The notes beneath the pieces are model-generated. The model was not told the origin of the DNA and did not search any database. It was given only the letters and a program-made list of their open reading frames with translations. A stretch of 64,000 nt of DNA from contig NZ_CALMFB010000034.1 in the NCBI RefSeq assembly GCF_937863155.1, forward strand, positions 1 through 64,000, written 5' to 3'. This DNA is from an uncultured Brevundimonas sp. (lineage in GTDB: Bacteria; Pseudomonadota; Alphaproteobacteria; Caulobacterales; Caulobacteraceae). The position numbers were made by a program, and so were the translations under genes. Below, piece after piece: positions 9,294-17,098 of this stretch. Position 1 is the first letter of the stretch. Every line of letters begins with the position of its first letter.

Positions 9294-12200
9294 TTACCAG
9301 CGGTAACGCAGACCCAGCTGGATGCTGCGGGTCGGCAGATACTGGTTCGTCGGCTGACCATACCGGGCGTTGGTGAAGTTGGTCTCGAACGACGAATAGT
9401 TTTGGAAGTTGAAGATGTTGATGCCGTCGATGGTGAATTCGACCGCATTGCCGTCCCACAGCTCCAGCGTCTTGGCCAGGCGCAGATCGATCTGGCGGAA
9501 GGCGAAGGCGTTGGGGATGATGAAGCTCTTCTTGTCCGGATAGGCGGCGTTCCAGCAGATGGCCGGTCCGGGCAGTTGAGCGTCGGGGCAGCTGTTGATG
9601 TTGTACGGCTTGCCCGAAGCCAGGGTCAGGATCGACGACAGCTTCCAGTCGCCCGGAATACGCATCGTGCCCGAGGCGACCAGCCGGTGACGATCGACGT
9701 CGGGCGAGTTGAACGTCGGGCTGATGGCCACCGTGGCGTAGTCGAAGTCGAAATTGCCCAGGCCCTGACCACGGCTGCCGTTCTGGGTCGAGTCCGCCAG
9801 GGTGTAGGCGACGTTGAAGCCCCAGCCGTCGATGTCGTTGTAGGGACGGTCGATGGTCAGATACATCGCCTTGTATTCGCGCTCACGGCTGTGGTCGGAA
9901 TAGAAGACGCTGTCGTTGAAGGCGAACGGACGGCTCGTCGACGGATCGATGAACTGCGACGGACGCACGGTCAGCTGGTTCAGGTTGTTGACGTTCAGGC
10001 GCGACCACTGGAACTCGTTCTCGGTCTTGGCGTAGCTGAAGGTCAGGGCCGTCTGGATGTCCCAGAACTTCTGACGGATGCCGAAGTTGAACTGATCGGT
10101 GCGCGGCGGGGGGGCCGAGTTGTCGATCAGGAACACCTCGCCGTTCGCCGTGGTGCCGGCCAGCAGCGCATCCAGACCTGCCGCCGTGGCGTAGATCGGG
10201 TTCCAGGCCACCGTGTCGGTACGGCCGCCGAACGTACCGCCGGCGGGCGAGAAGTAGATGGTCCGGTTGCGCTGATAGGGCTTGAACCGCTCGTCGAAGG
10301 CGAAGTTGAAGCCGATGCGGTCGAAGTAACGACCGGCGCCGCCGAAGATCACCGTCCGCTCGTCGCCGAAGACGTCGTAGCTGAAACCGATGCGCGGCTG
10401 CCAGGCGTTGGTGTAGGCGTCACGGCCGTTGGTGATGTAGTTGGCCGGGTTCACCGGCGGCTGGAAGGCCGCATTGGTCTGGAAGGCGGCGATCAGGTCG
10501 CGCACCACCTGAGGCGTGGAATAGTCGTTGTTGACCGCGTTGTCCTCATAGTCCCAACGCAGGCCGATGTTCAGTTCCAGCTTGTCGGTGATCTGCCAGT
10601 CGTCCTGGATGTACAGGCCCCAGACGTTGTTTTCCGCCTCGGTCGGATCAACCGGCAGGTTGACGCTGACCTGGGTCGGGATGGTGGTCGAACCGAAGAT
10701 CTCCGGCCGCGCCTGCACATCGTAGGTGAAGAACGGGTTGCGGTTGAACTCCTTGGACACGCCCAGCGTCTGCCTGGAGTATTTCACGCCCATTTTCAGG
10801 GTGTGGCTGCCCATCCACTGCAGGTCGGTGAAGGTCAGGTCGTTCTTGATGGTCCAGGCTTCCTGATCCAGGTCCTGGTTGTTCGCGCCGCCACCGAAGT
10901 TGAAGATGGTCGCTTCGATCTGGTTGTAGGCGAAGTTGAACGCGCCGCCCGCCACGTTGTCGCGGAACACCACATACCGGCCCGCCGACTGGTCGAAGTT
11001 CAGCGCGCGCGGGTTGTAGACCGAGTTGAAATAGTCGATCGAGAACTCGTTCAGGAAGCCATCGCCCTGATACTGGTGACGCAGAACAATCGAGCGGGTC
11101 GAGCCGTTCACCGCCGTGGCGCGGTCACGCGACGTCGGGCCGTTGCCGAAGTCACGAACGTCCTGCTCCTCGCGATAGGTCGCCGACAGGTCGATGCGCT
11201 GGCGGTCGTCGATCTGCCAGGACAGCTTGCCGAAGGCCAGGTCTTCCTCGAACGGCGCCTCGAAGGTGCCCAGCTCGTTGGTGAACAGGCCATTGTAGGC
11301 CGTCTGGTTCAGGAACACCGAACGTTCGCGCGTCTCTTCCTTGCGCTCATAGCTCAGGAAATAGTGCAGCGTGTCCTCGATGATCGGGCCGCCGACCGAG
11401 CCGCCGTACTGCAGGCGGTCCAGGCGGGCCTTGGACTCGCCGCGACGACGGGCGAATTCGTTCTGGGCCGTCCAGTCGCCGTTCTGCCAGAAGACGAAGG
11501 CGTCGCCGGTGAAGGTGTTGGTGCCCGAACGCGTGACCGAGGTGATGATGGCCGACGAAGCCTGTTCGTACTCGGCCTTGAAGTTCTGGGTCAGGACGCG
11601 GAATTCCTGAACCGCGGCCTGCGGGAACGGGTTGCCGCGGCTGTCATCCTGGCCGGCGATGCCGCCGTCGGTGATCAGCGACTTCTGGCTCTGGCCGTCG
11701 ATGAAAACGTTTACAGTCAAGCTCGGCTGACCGCCCGCCGAGATGGTGCGTTCGGTGTCGCCTTCCTGCACCTGCACGCCGGGAGCCAGGGCGGCGAAGT
11801 TCAGGAAGTTGCGGCTGATCTGCGGCAGGTCGTTGATCTGCTGCTGGGTGACGTTGGTGGCCACTTCCGAAGTGCGGACTTCCAGCAGGCGGCGGCCGGT
11901 CACGACGATGTCGTCAACCGCGGCGGCGCCGTCGGCGGGCGCGGCCGAGGCGGCGCTGACGTCCAGATTCAGCGTGGTGACCTGACCCAGGCCGATGGTC
12001 ACGGTGTCGGTGGTCGACTGGCCGTCCGCCGTGGTCACGGTGACGCGGAAGGTGCCGGGGCGCAGGCCGGGGATGACATAGCCGCCGTCAGCCGACACGC
12101 GGCCGCGGTTGACATAGCCGGTCGACACTTCGGTCGCGGTGACCGTGCCGCCGGTCTCGATCTGGCCGCTGTCATAGACGGTGCCGCGCAGGGTCGCCGT

Positions 12201-12302
12201 GGACGACTGAGCCATGGCTCCGCCGGCCGCCAGCAGGGACGCCGCGACCGCCAGGGCCGAAACGGTCCCCAGGGTGCGATAACGTTGGGTCTTGATGGTC
12301 AT
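9294..12302 (-). CDS. TonB-dependent outer-membrane receptor with carboxypeptidase-regulatory-like N-terminus (Oar-like)
   Basis: 1002 residues. The signal peptide ends at about residue 31 (GGAMAQ). About 33-115 is a carboxypeptidase-regulatory-like (Ig-like) domain beginning ATLRGTVYD. A plug domain follows (about 130-270; DIVVTGRRLLEV, then LTVNVFIDGQSQKS). The rest is a 22-strand barrel type, rich in aromatic residues and ending in LGLRYRW with a C-terminal Trp. It imports a large glycan through the outer membrane using TonB energy. It is the second gene after the lacI-type regulator, 17 bases downstream, with a GGGGGAGAGA ribosome site. It is the only outer-membrane component of the locus. 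A strong terminator follows. Confidence 0.93.
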   Translation of the reverse strand: MTIKTQRYRTLGTVSALAVAASLLAAGGAMAQSSTATLRGTVYDSGQIETGGTVTATEVSTGYVNRGRVSADGGYVIPGLRPGTFRVTVTTADGQSTTDTVTIGLGQVTTLNLDVSAASAAPADGAAAVDDIVVTGRRLLEVRTSEVATNVTQQQINDLPQISRNFLNFAALAPGVQVQEGDTERTISAGGQPSLTVNVFIDGQSQKSLITDGGIAGQDDSRGNPFPQAAVQEFRVLTQNFKAEYEQASSAIITSVTRSGTNTFTGDAFVFWQNGDWTAQNEFARRRGESKARLDRLQYGGSVGGPIIEDTLHYFLSYERKEETRERSVFLNQTAYNGLFTNELGTFEAPFEEDLAFGKLSWQIDDRQRIDLSATYREEQDVRDFGNGPTSRDRATAVNGSTRSIVLRHQYQGDGFLNEFSIDYFNSVYNPRALNFDQSAGRYVVFRDNVAGGAFNFAYNQIEATIFNFGGGANNQDLDQEAWTIKNDLTFTDLQWMGSHTLKMGVKYSRQTLGVSKEFNRNPFFTYDVQARPEIFGSTTIPTQVSVNLPVDPTEAENNVWGLYIQDDWQITDKLELNIGLRWDYEDNAVNNDYSTPQVVRDLIAAFQTNAAFQPPVNPANYITNGRDAYTNAWQPRIGFSYDVFGDERTVIFGGAGRYFDRIGFNFAFDERFKPYQRNRTIYFSPAGGTFGGRTDTVAWNPIYATAAGLDALLAGTTANGEVFLIDNSAPPPRTDQFNFGIRQKFWDIQTALTFSYAKTENEFQWSRLNVNNLNQLTVRPSQFIDPSTSRPFAFNDSVFYSDHSREREYKAMYLTIDRPYNDIDGWGFNVAYTLADSTQNGSRGQGLGNFDFDYATVAISPTFNSPDVDRHRLVASGTMRIPGDWKLSSILTLASGKPYNINSCPDAQLPGPAICWNAAYPDKKSFIIPNAFAFRQIDLRLAKTLELWDGNAVEFTIDGINIFNFQNYSSFETNFTNARYGQPTNQYLPTRSIQLGLRYRW

Positions 12303-12319
12303 GGGCTTTTCTCTCCCCC

Positions 12320-13369
12320 TCAGGAAACAAGGACCGGTTCGGGCGCAGGCCCGCCGGCTGTGGTTTTCGGAACGACGACGCTGCTGGACTGGCGGACAAT
12401 CAGTTCCGGGGTGACAACCTCGCGAGAGGTGTCGGACCGGTCCCGACTGCCGATCATACGGACCAGGCGCTCCAGCGCGCGTCGGCCGGTTTCGGCGATG
12501 TTGATGCGCATGGTCGTCAGCGACGGGCGCATCAGGGCGGCGATGGGCACGTCGTCGAAACCGACCACGGCCACATCCTCGGGGCAGCGGACGCCCCGGT
12601 CCTGCAGGGCCAGAAGGGCGCCCACAGCCATCATGTCGTTGGCGGCGAAGACCGCATCGGGGCGCGACGGCCCGTCCAGCAGCTCCAGACAGGCCGCATG
12701 GCCCGCCGCCTGGGAGAAGTCGCCGCGCAGACTGACGGGCGTCAGGCCGGCCTCGCGCACGGCCTTTTCATAACCGGCCAGACGCGCCTGGGCCTCGGCG
12801 TTATGCGCCGGCCCGCCGATATGGGCGATGCGTGTGCGGCCTTGGTCGATCAGATGCCGGACGGCGGTCACGGCCCCGCCGTGGTTGTCGACCACCACCG
12901 AGGGGCGTTTGGCGTCCAGATCGCCGCCGTTCATCAGCAGCACGGGCATGCCGCCCGCCAGGCCGCCGGCCAGCTTTTCCCCGTCCAGATGCGGCGACAG
13001 GACGATCAGACCATCGACGCGCCCGCGCATCGAGCGAATGGCGGCCGCCGCCTCTTCGGCGTCGTCGTGCGAACTGGAGACGATCAGGTGATAGCCCGCC
13101 TGACGCGCCGCCAGGTCCAGGCCGCGGATCAGCTCGGAAAAGAACTCGCCGAACAGGTCCGGCAGGATGACGCCGACACTGCTGGTGCGGCTGGTCGACA
13201 GGCTGCGAGCGCCGCTGTGCGGGACGTAGTTCAGGGCCTCGACCGCCTCCAGCACCCGCTTGCGCGTGGGTTCGGTCACTTGACCGGCGCCGGTCAGCAC
13301 GCGCGACACCGAGGCCACGGAGACGCCCGCCATGCTGGCGACGTCGCGAATCGTGGCCGGCTTCACCAT
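12320..13369 (-). CDS. LacI-family transcriptional regulator
   Basis: 349 residues from the ATG at 13369; any longer version would add a low-complexity leader before the helix-turn-helix. TIRDVASMAGVSVASVSRVL is the DNA-binding helix-turn-helix, followed by the hinge helix (YVPHSGARSL). The rest is a periplasmic-binding-protein-like effector domain (VGVILPDLFGEFFSELIRG, DGLIVLSPH, AVVGFDDVPIAALMRPSLTT). It is first in the minus-strand sugar cluster, just before the receptor. An operator-like palindrome lies 108 bases upstream of its start (13477-13490) and a near copy precedes the detached ATPase gene. It probably represses its own cluster until a sugar binds. Confidence 0.94.
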   Translation of the reverse strand: MVKPATIRDVASMAGVSVASVSRVLTGAGQVTEPTRKRVLEAVEALNYVPHSGARSLSTSRTSSVGVILPDLFGEFFSELIRGLDLAARQAGYHLIVSSSHDDAEEAAAAIRSMRGRVDGLIVLSPHLDGEKLAGGLAGGMPVLLMNGGDLDAKRPSVVVDNHGGAVTAVRHLIDQGRTRIAHIGGPAHNAEAQARLAGYEKAVREAGLTPVSLRGDFSQAAGHAACLELLDGPSRPDAVFAANDMMAVGALLALQDRGVRCPEDVAVVGFDDVPIAALMRPSLTTMRINIAETGRRALERLVRMIGSRDRSDTSREVVTPELIVRQSSSVVVPKTTAGGPAPEPVLVS

Positions 13370-13476
13370 GCCGCCCGTCCGCCGTCGATGAAGGGGGTCG
13401 CTGCGCGTCCCAAGCCGTTCTCCCTGGCCGCTCCATGGTTCCGGCCCCCTTGACGAGGGTCCGTCCGTGAAACTTC

Positions 13477-13490
13477 TGTAACCGATTACA
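13477..13490. promoter_or_regulatory. Putative LacI-family operator upstream of the regulator gene
   Basis: TGTAACCGATTACA has TGTAA/TTACA half sites around a central CG. It lies in the 211-base gap between the carboxylesterase and the lacI-type gene, 108 bases before the latter's start. Its half sites match the operator at 102-115. Autoregulation of the cluster is inferred. The rest of this gap shows no gene. Confidence 0.7.
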
Positions 13491-13580
13491 TGGCACAGTC
13501 GCCCCGCGCCCCGCAAGGGCCCATATTTCGCCACACATGAGATGCGGCATTTTCGCGACGATCCGCCGCGTGCCCCCCGA

Positions 13581-15107
13581 TCAGGGGCGAATGCGGCCGT
13601 AGAACGCCTCGATCAGATCCAGCCGCGCCTTGAACGGCATGGGCCGGGCCTCGGCGCCGTCATTGCCGAACTCCAGCAGATGATCGGCCTGGCGGCGAAA
13701 GTCGGGCCAGCCGGGACGACCCGCGCCGTTGGGATCACCGGCGGCGGCGAAGGCGGTCCAGTAGTCGGCCATCAAGGTCGCGGCGCGCTGGTCCCGTTCG
13801 CCCATGGGCCAGTTCGAGGTGTGCAGATTGTCGAACACATAGGGCCGCTCCGACGCATGGGTGGCGCCGTCGTGCGGCTCGGGATTCGGGTCGGGCACGA
13901 CGTCGAAACGATAGAGGAAGGTCGGGTTTCCGGCGCCCGCATGCAGCCGCGCCAGCGCCCGCACCGGCTCGTTGAAGGCCAGGTCGCTGATGACATGGGC
14001 GTTGTACCCGGCCAGGCCGCCATAGGCTTCGTGGAAGGCCACGCGCTCCTGAACCGTCATGGCGTCGTCGATCTCGCCATAGGGGCTGATCTCGGTCGGT
14101 TTGATCCACCAGAACTCGGCGCTGTTGGTCCCCAGCATCAGGGGAACCGGCGCCTGACGCCCGGCCTGGAACGCCGCCATCACGTCCTCGGTCACCACCA
14201 CCCCGTCGATGGGCAGATTGTCGCCGCCATAGAAGCTGGGCGCCGGGCGCAGCAGCCGCTCGGCCGGAATGGCGCGCAGTGCCTGGGCCGTGGCGTCGGC
14301 GAACCCCGCCTGGTCGGCCCAGGCGGCGCCGCGATCCTGAAGCGAGGGGCGGCCCGAGGCGCTGGGCCGGCCCAGCGGCGCGCCCTCGTCGCGGCCCAGG
14401 CCCGACTGGATCACCGCCTTGTGGAACAGGCCCCGAGCGGCGGGAGAGATCATCAGCCGCGTCACCGCCGCGCCGCCCGCCGATTCGCCGAAGACGGTGA
14501 CATTGCCCGCATCGCCGCCAAAGCCGCCGATGTTGTCGCGCACCCATTCCAGGGCCGCGACGATGTCCATCATGCCATAGTTGCCGCCCGCCTCGCTCGC
14601 CGGGCGTTCGGCCGCCAGAGCCGGATGATCGAAGAAGCCGAAGCGCCCCAGGCGATAGTTGACCGTGACCACCACCACGCCGCGCCGGGCCAGGTTCGAT
14701 CCGTCATACAGCGCCGCCGTGCCCGAGCCGTTGTTGAACCCGCCGCCGTGGATCCAGACCATGACCGGTAGCGGCCGATCCCGGTCCGTCGGCGCCCAGA
14801 CGTTCAGCGTCAGACAGTCCTCGCTGATCGGCGGCGGCCCGACGCCGGGGTCGCCGTTCGAGGGCGGCTGGATGCACAGGGCGCCGTATTGGGTCGCGGG
14901 CCGCACCTGGGTCCAGGTCGCCGGTGTCTGGGGAGGTCGCCAGCGCAGCGCCCCCACCGGCGGCGCGGCGTAGGGCAGACCCTTGAAGCTTTCGACGCCC
15001 GCATCGACGGCGCCCGCGACGGCGCCCTGGCGCGTCTGGACCACGGGTGCGGCGGCGTCAGGCTGGGTCATCAGGGTCAGGGCGGCGACAATCGAAGCGA
15101 GGAACAT
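13581..15107 (-). CDS. Exported type B carboxylesterase
   Basis: 508 residues with a short N-terminal signal (MFLASIVAALTLM). The alpha/beta-hydrolase type B pattern is clear: FKGLPYAAPPVG near 41-52, SEDCLTLNVW, oxyanion HGGGF at 120-124, and nucleophile elbow GESAGG with Ser209. The C-terminal half holds the usual acid and His regions (NSAEFWWIK, DGATHASERPYVF). It hydrolyses carboxyl esters in the periplasm. It lies upstream of the sugar regulator on the same strand; it could remove acyl decorations from the glycan, but its own regulation and substrate are not visible. Confidence 0.9.
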   Translation of the reverse strand: MFLASIVAALTLMTQPDAAAPVVQTRQGAVAGAVDAGVESFKGLPYAAPPVGALRWRPPQTPATWTQVRPATQYGALCIQPPSNGDPGVGPPPISEDCLTLNVWAPTDRDRPLPVMVWIHGGGFNNGSGTAALYDGSNLARRGVVVVTVNYRLGRFGFFDHPALAAERPASEAGGNYGMMDIVAALEWVRDNIGGFGGDAGNVTVFGESAGGAAVTRLMISPAARGLFHKAVIQSGLGRDEGAPLGRPSASGRPSLQDRGAAWADQAGFADATAQALRAIPAERLLRPAPSFYGGDNLPIDGVVVTEDVMAAFQAGRQAPVPLMLGTNSAEFWWIKPTEISPYGEIDDAMTVQERVAFHEAYGGLAGYNAHVISDLAFNEPVRALARLHAGAGNPTFLYRFDVVPDPNPEPHDGATHASERPYVFDNLHTSNWPMGERDQRAATLMADYWTAFAAAGDPNGAGRPGWPDFRRQADHLLEFGNDGAEARPMPFKARLDLIEAFYGRIRP

Positions 15108-15211
15108 GGCGCAACCCTAGTGGGCCGCCCGGCCCTGCAAAGTCAAAATTGGTGACGTGCGCCGGAACCAGACCGGACCTTGACCGTTGTGCGCGGATTG
15201 CGGCGGGGATT

Positions 15212-16726
15212 GTGTTGGACGATTTGGTCAAGGCGGACGACAGGGCGGTCGATCTGGCGACGGCCTTCGACGCCTCGCCGAACCCCTATATGCTGCTGAC
15301 GCCCGAGCTGCGTTATGCGGGCATGAACCAGGCCTATCTGGACGTCACCCGTCGACGCCGCGAAGACCTGATGGGCCGCCACGTCATGGAGGCGTTCGAC
15401 GCCAACGGCGACACCACCAACGCCGACCTACTGCGTCACTCGTTCGAGAAGGTTCTGGCCACCGGGGAAACCGACCGGATCGCCATACTGCACTACGCCA
15501 TCCCCCTGCCCGACGACGCCGGGGCGCTGCGTTACGTCGACAAATACTGGAGCTGCACCCACACCCCGGTCCGCGACGACGGGGGGCGCCTGCGCTTCAT
15601 CCTGCAGCACACGACCGACATCACCGAACTTCACGCCCTGCGGAGCCAGGCCGGACGCGGTCGCGCGGATGAGGGGCAAGCCGTGGACGCCCTGCTGGGC
15701 GGGCGCGTTATGCGCCAGGCCGAGGATATCCAGGAGAAGAACCGCCAGCTGGAAACCGAACGCACCCGCCTGTTCGAGCTGTTCCTCCAGGCGCCGGGCT
15801 TCATCGCCGTGCTCAGCGGGCCGGACCATGTGTTCGAACTGACCAACGCCGCCTATGCGACGGTGATCGGCCGTACGGGCGTCGAGGGCCGCACTCTGCG
15901 CGACGCCCTGCCCGATCTGGCGGGTCAAGGCTTCTACGAACTGCTGGACAATGTCTATCAGACCGGCGAGCCGTATGAGGGCAAAAACCAGAAGATCCGG
16001 CTGCAGCGCACGCCCGACGGGCCGCTGGAAGACCTGTTTCTGAACTTCATCTACCAGCCGATCCGCGACGGAGCGGGCAAAATCGCGGGCATCTTCGTTC
16101 AGGGGCACGACGTCACCGAAACCGTCCTGGCCGCCGAACGGCAGAAGCTGATGATCGACGAACTGAACCACCGGGTGAAGAACACCCTGGCCACGGTCCA
16201 GTCCATCGCCATGCAGACGGCCCGCCACCACCCCGATCCCAAGGGGTTCGCCGAGGCGTTCCAGTCGCGGCTGATGTCGCTGTCGCACACCCACGACCTC
16301 TTGACCCGCAGCCATTGGGAAGGCGCCGATCTGCGCGCGGTGCTGCAACACGAAACCGACGCACGAGGCGGTCCGACCCGCATCGTGCCCAACGGCCCGC
16401 CGGTGGCGCTGGACCCGGCCCAGGTGCTGTCGCTGGGCATGGTGTTCCACGAACTGGCGACCAATGCGGGCAAGTATGGCGCCCTGTCGACGCCGGACGG
16501 GCGGGTGTTCGTGGACTGGTCGGTGGCCGACCAGCGCGCGCCGCGGTTGCATCTGACCTGGCGCGAAAGCGGCGGCCCGCCGGCCCAGCCGCCCCAGAAG
16601 CACGGTTTCGGCAGTCGTCTGATCGAACGCAATGTGCGTCATGATCTGGCGGGCGAGATCGAACTGCACTACGGCCCGGAAGGGTTCAGGGCGGACATAT
16701 CCATGCCGCTGCGCAGGGGGGAGTGA
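15212..16726 (+). CDS. PAS-domain HWE-family sensor histidine kinase
   Basis: 504 residues from the GTG at 15212; GGCGGGG lies just upstream, and TTG at 15215 is an alternative. An ATG at 15047 would extend far into the divergent esterase gene, so I rejected it. Two PAS domains (about 10-140 and 180-305) are joined by a coiled segment (EDIQEKNRQLETERTRLFEL). The phospho-acceptor His is at about 320 in ELNHRVKNTLATVQSIA. The N box FHELATNAGKYGAL and the WxE motif (LTWRES) define the HWE class. No transmembrane segment and no LOV-type cysteine is seen, so the signal is probably cytoplasmic. It is followed six bases later by a receiver gene, its likely partner. Confidence 0.92.
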   Translation: MLDDLVKADDRAVDLATAFDASPNPYMLLTPELRYAGMNQAYLDVTRRRREDLMGRHVMEAFDANGDTTNADLLRHSFEKVLATGETDRIAILHYAIPLPDDAGALRYVDKYWSCTHTPVRDDGGRLRFILQHTTDITELHALRSQAGRGRADEGQAVDALLGGRVMRQAEDIQEKNRQLETERTRLFELFLQAPGFIAVLSGPDHVFELTNAAYATVIGRTGVEGRTLRDALPDLAGQGFYELLDNVYQTGEPYEGKNQKIRLQRTPDGPLEDLFLNFIYQPIRDGAGKIAGIFVQGHDVTETVLAAERQKLMIDELNHRVKNTLATVQSIAMQTARHHPDPKGFAEAFQSRLMSLSHTHDLLTRSHWEGADLRAVLQHETDARGGPTRIVPNGPPVALDPAQVLSLGMVFHELATNAGKYGALSTPDGRVFVDWSVADQRAPRLHLTWRESGGPPAQPPQKHGFGSRLIERNVRHDLAGEIELHYGPEGFRADISMPLRRGE

Positions 16727-16732
16727 CGGTTC

Positions 16733-17098
16733 ATGGACGCGCTGACGGGACGACGCATTCTGGTGGTCGAGGACGAATCCCTGGTCGCCATGCTGATCGA
16801 AACGATCCTGGAAGACCTGGGCTGCATTCCGGTGGGGCCGGCTGCGACCGTGCCCGAGGCCCTCAGCCTGATCGAAGGCGACACGGCGATCGAAGCCGCC
16901 CTGCTGGACGTCAATGTGGCGGGCCAGCAGGTGTTTCCGGTCGCCGAGGCCCTGGCCGCGCGCGGCGTGCCCATCGTCTTCTCGACCGGCTATGGCGAAG
17001 CGGGGCTGGAGGACCAGTGGCGCGGTCGCCCGACCCTGCAGAAGCCCTTTACCGAGGCGGCGGTGGAACAGGCGATCCGGCAGGCGCTGGGGGCCTAG
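16733..17098 (+). CDS. Single-domain response regulator (CheY-like receiver)
   Basis: 121 residues comprising only a receiver domain. Acidic pocket Glu13-Asp14 (VVEDES), phospho-acceptor Asp59 (ALLDVN), Ser84/Thr85 (FSTGYG) and Lys104 (LQKPF) are all present. There is no output domain. It lies six bases after the HWE kinase and is probably its phosphate acceptor, acting as a shuttle or phosphate sink. Its stop overlaps the stop of the convergent oxidoreductase gene by four bases. Confidence 0.92.
   Translation: MDALTGRRILVVEDESLVAMLIETILEDLGCIPVGPAATVPEALSLIEGDTAIEAALLDVNVAGQQVFPVAEALAARGVPIVFSTGYGEAGLEDQWRGRPTLQKPFTEAAVEQAIRQALGA

Noticed and set aside
9294..9306. Palindrome TTACC-AGC-GGTAA near the receptor stop
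   Set aside because: It is produced by the codons for the conserved C-terminal Tyr-Arg-Trp and the stop. The spacing does not match the 14-base LacI-type sites.
13370..13534. 55-residue N-terminal extension of the LacI-type regulator
   Set aside because: The helix-turn-helix must be at the N-terminus; the extension crosses the operator region and is low complexity.
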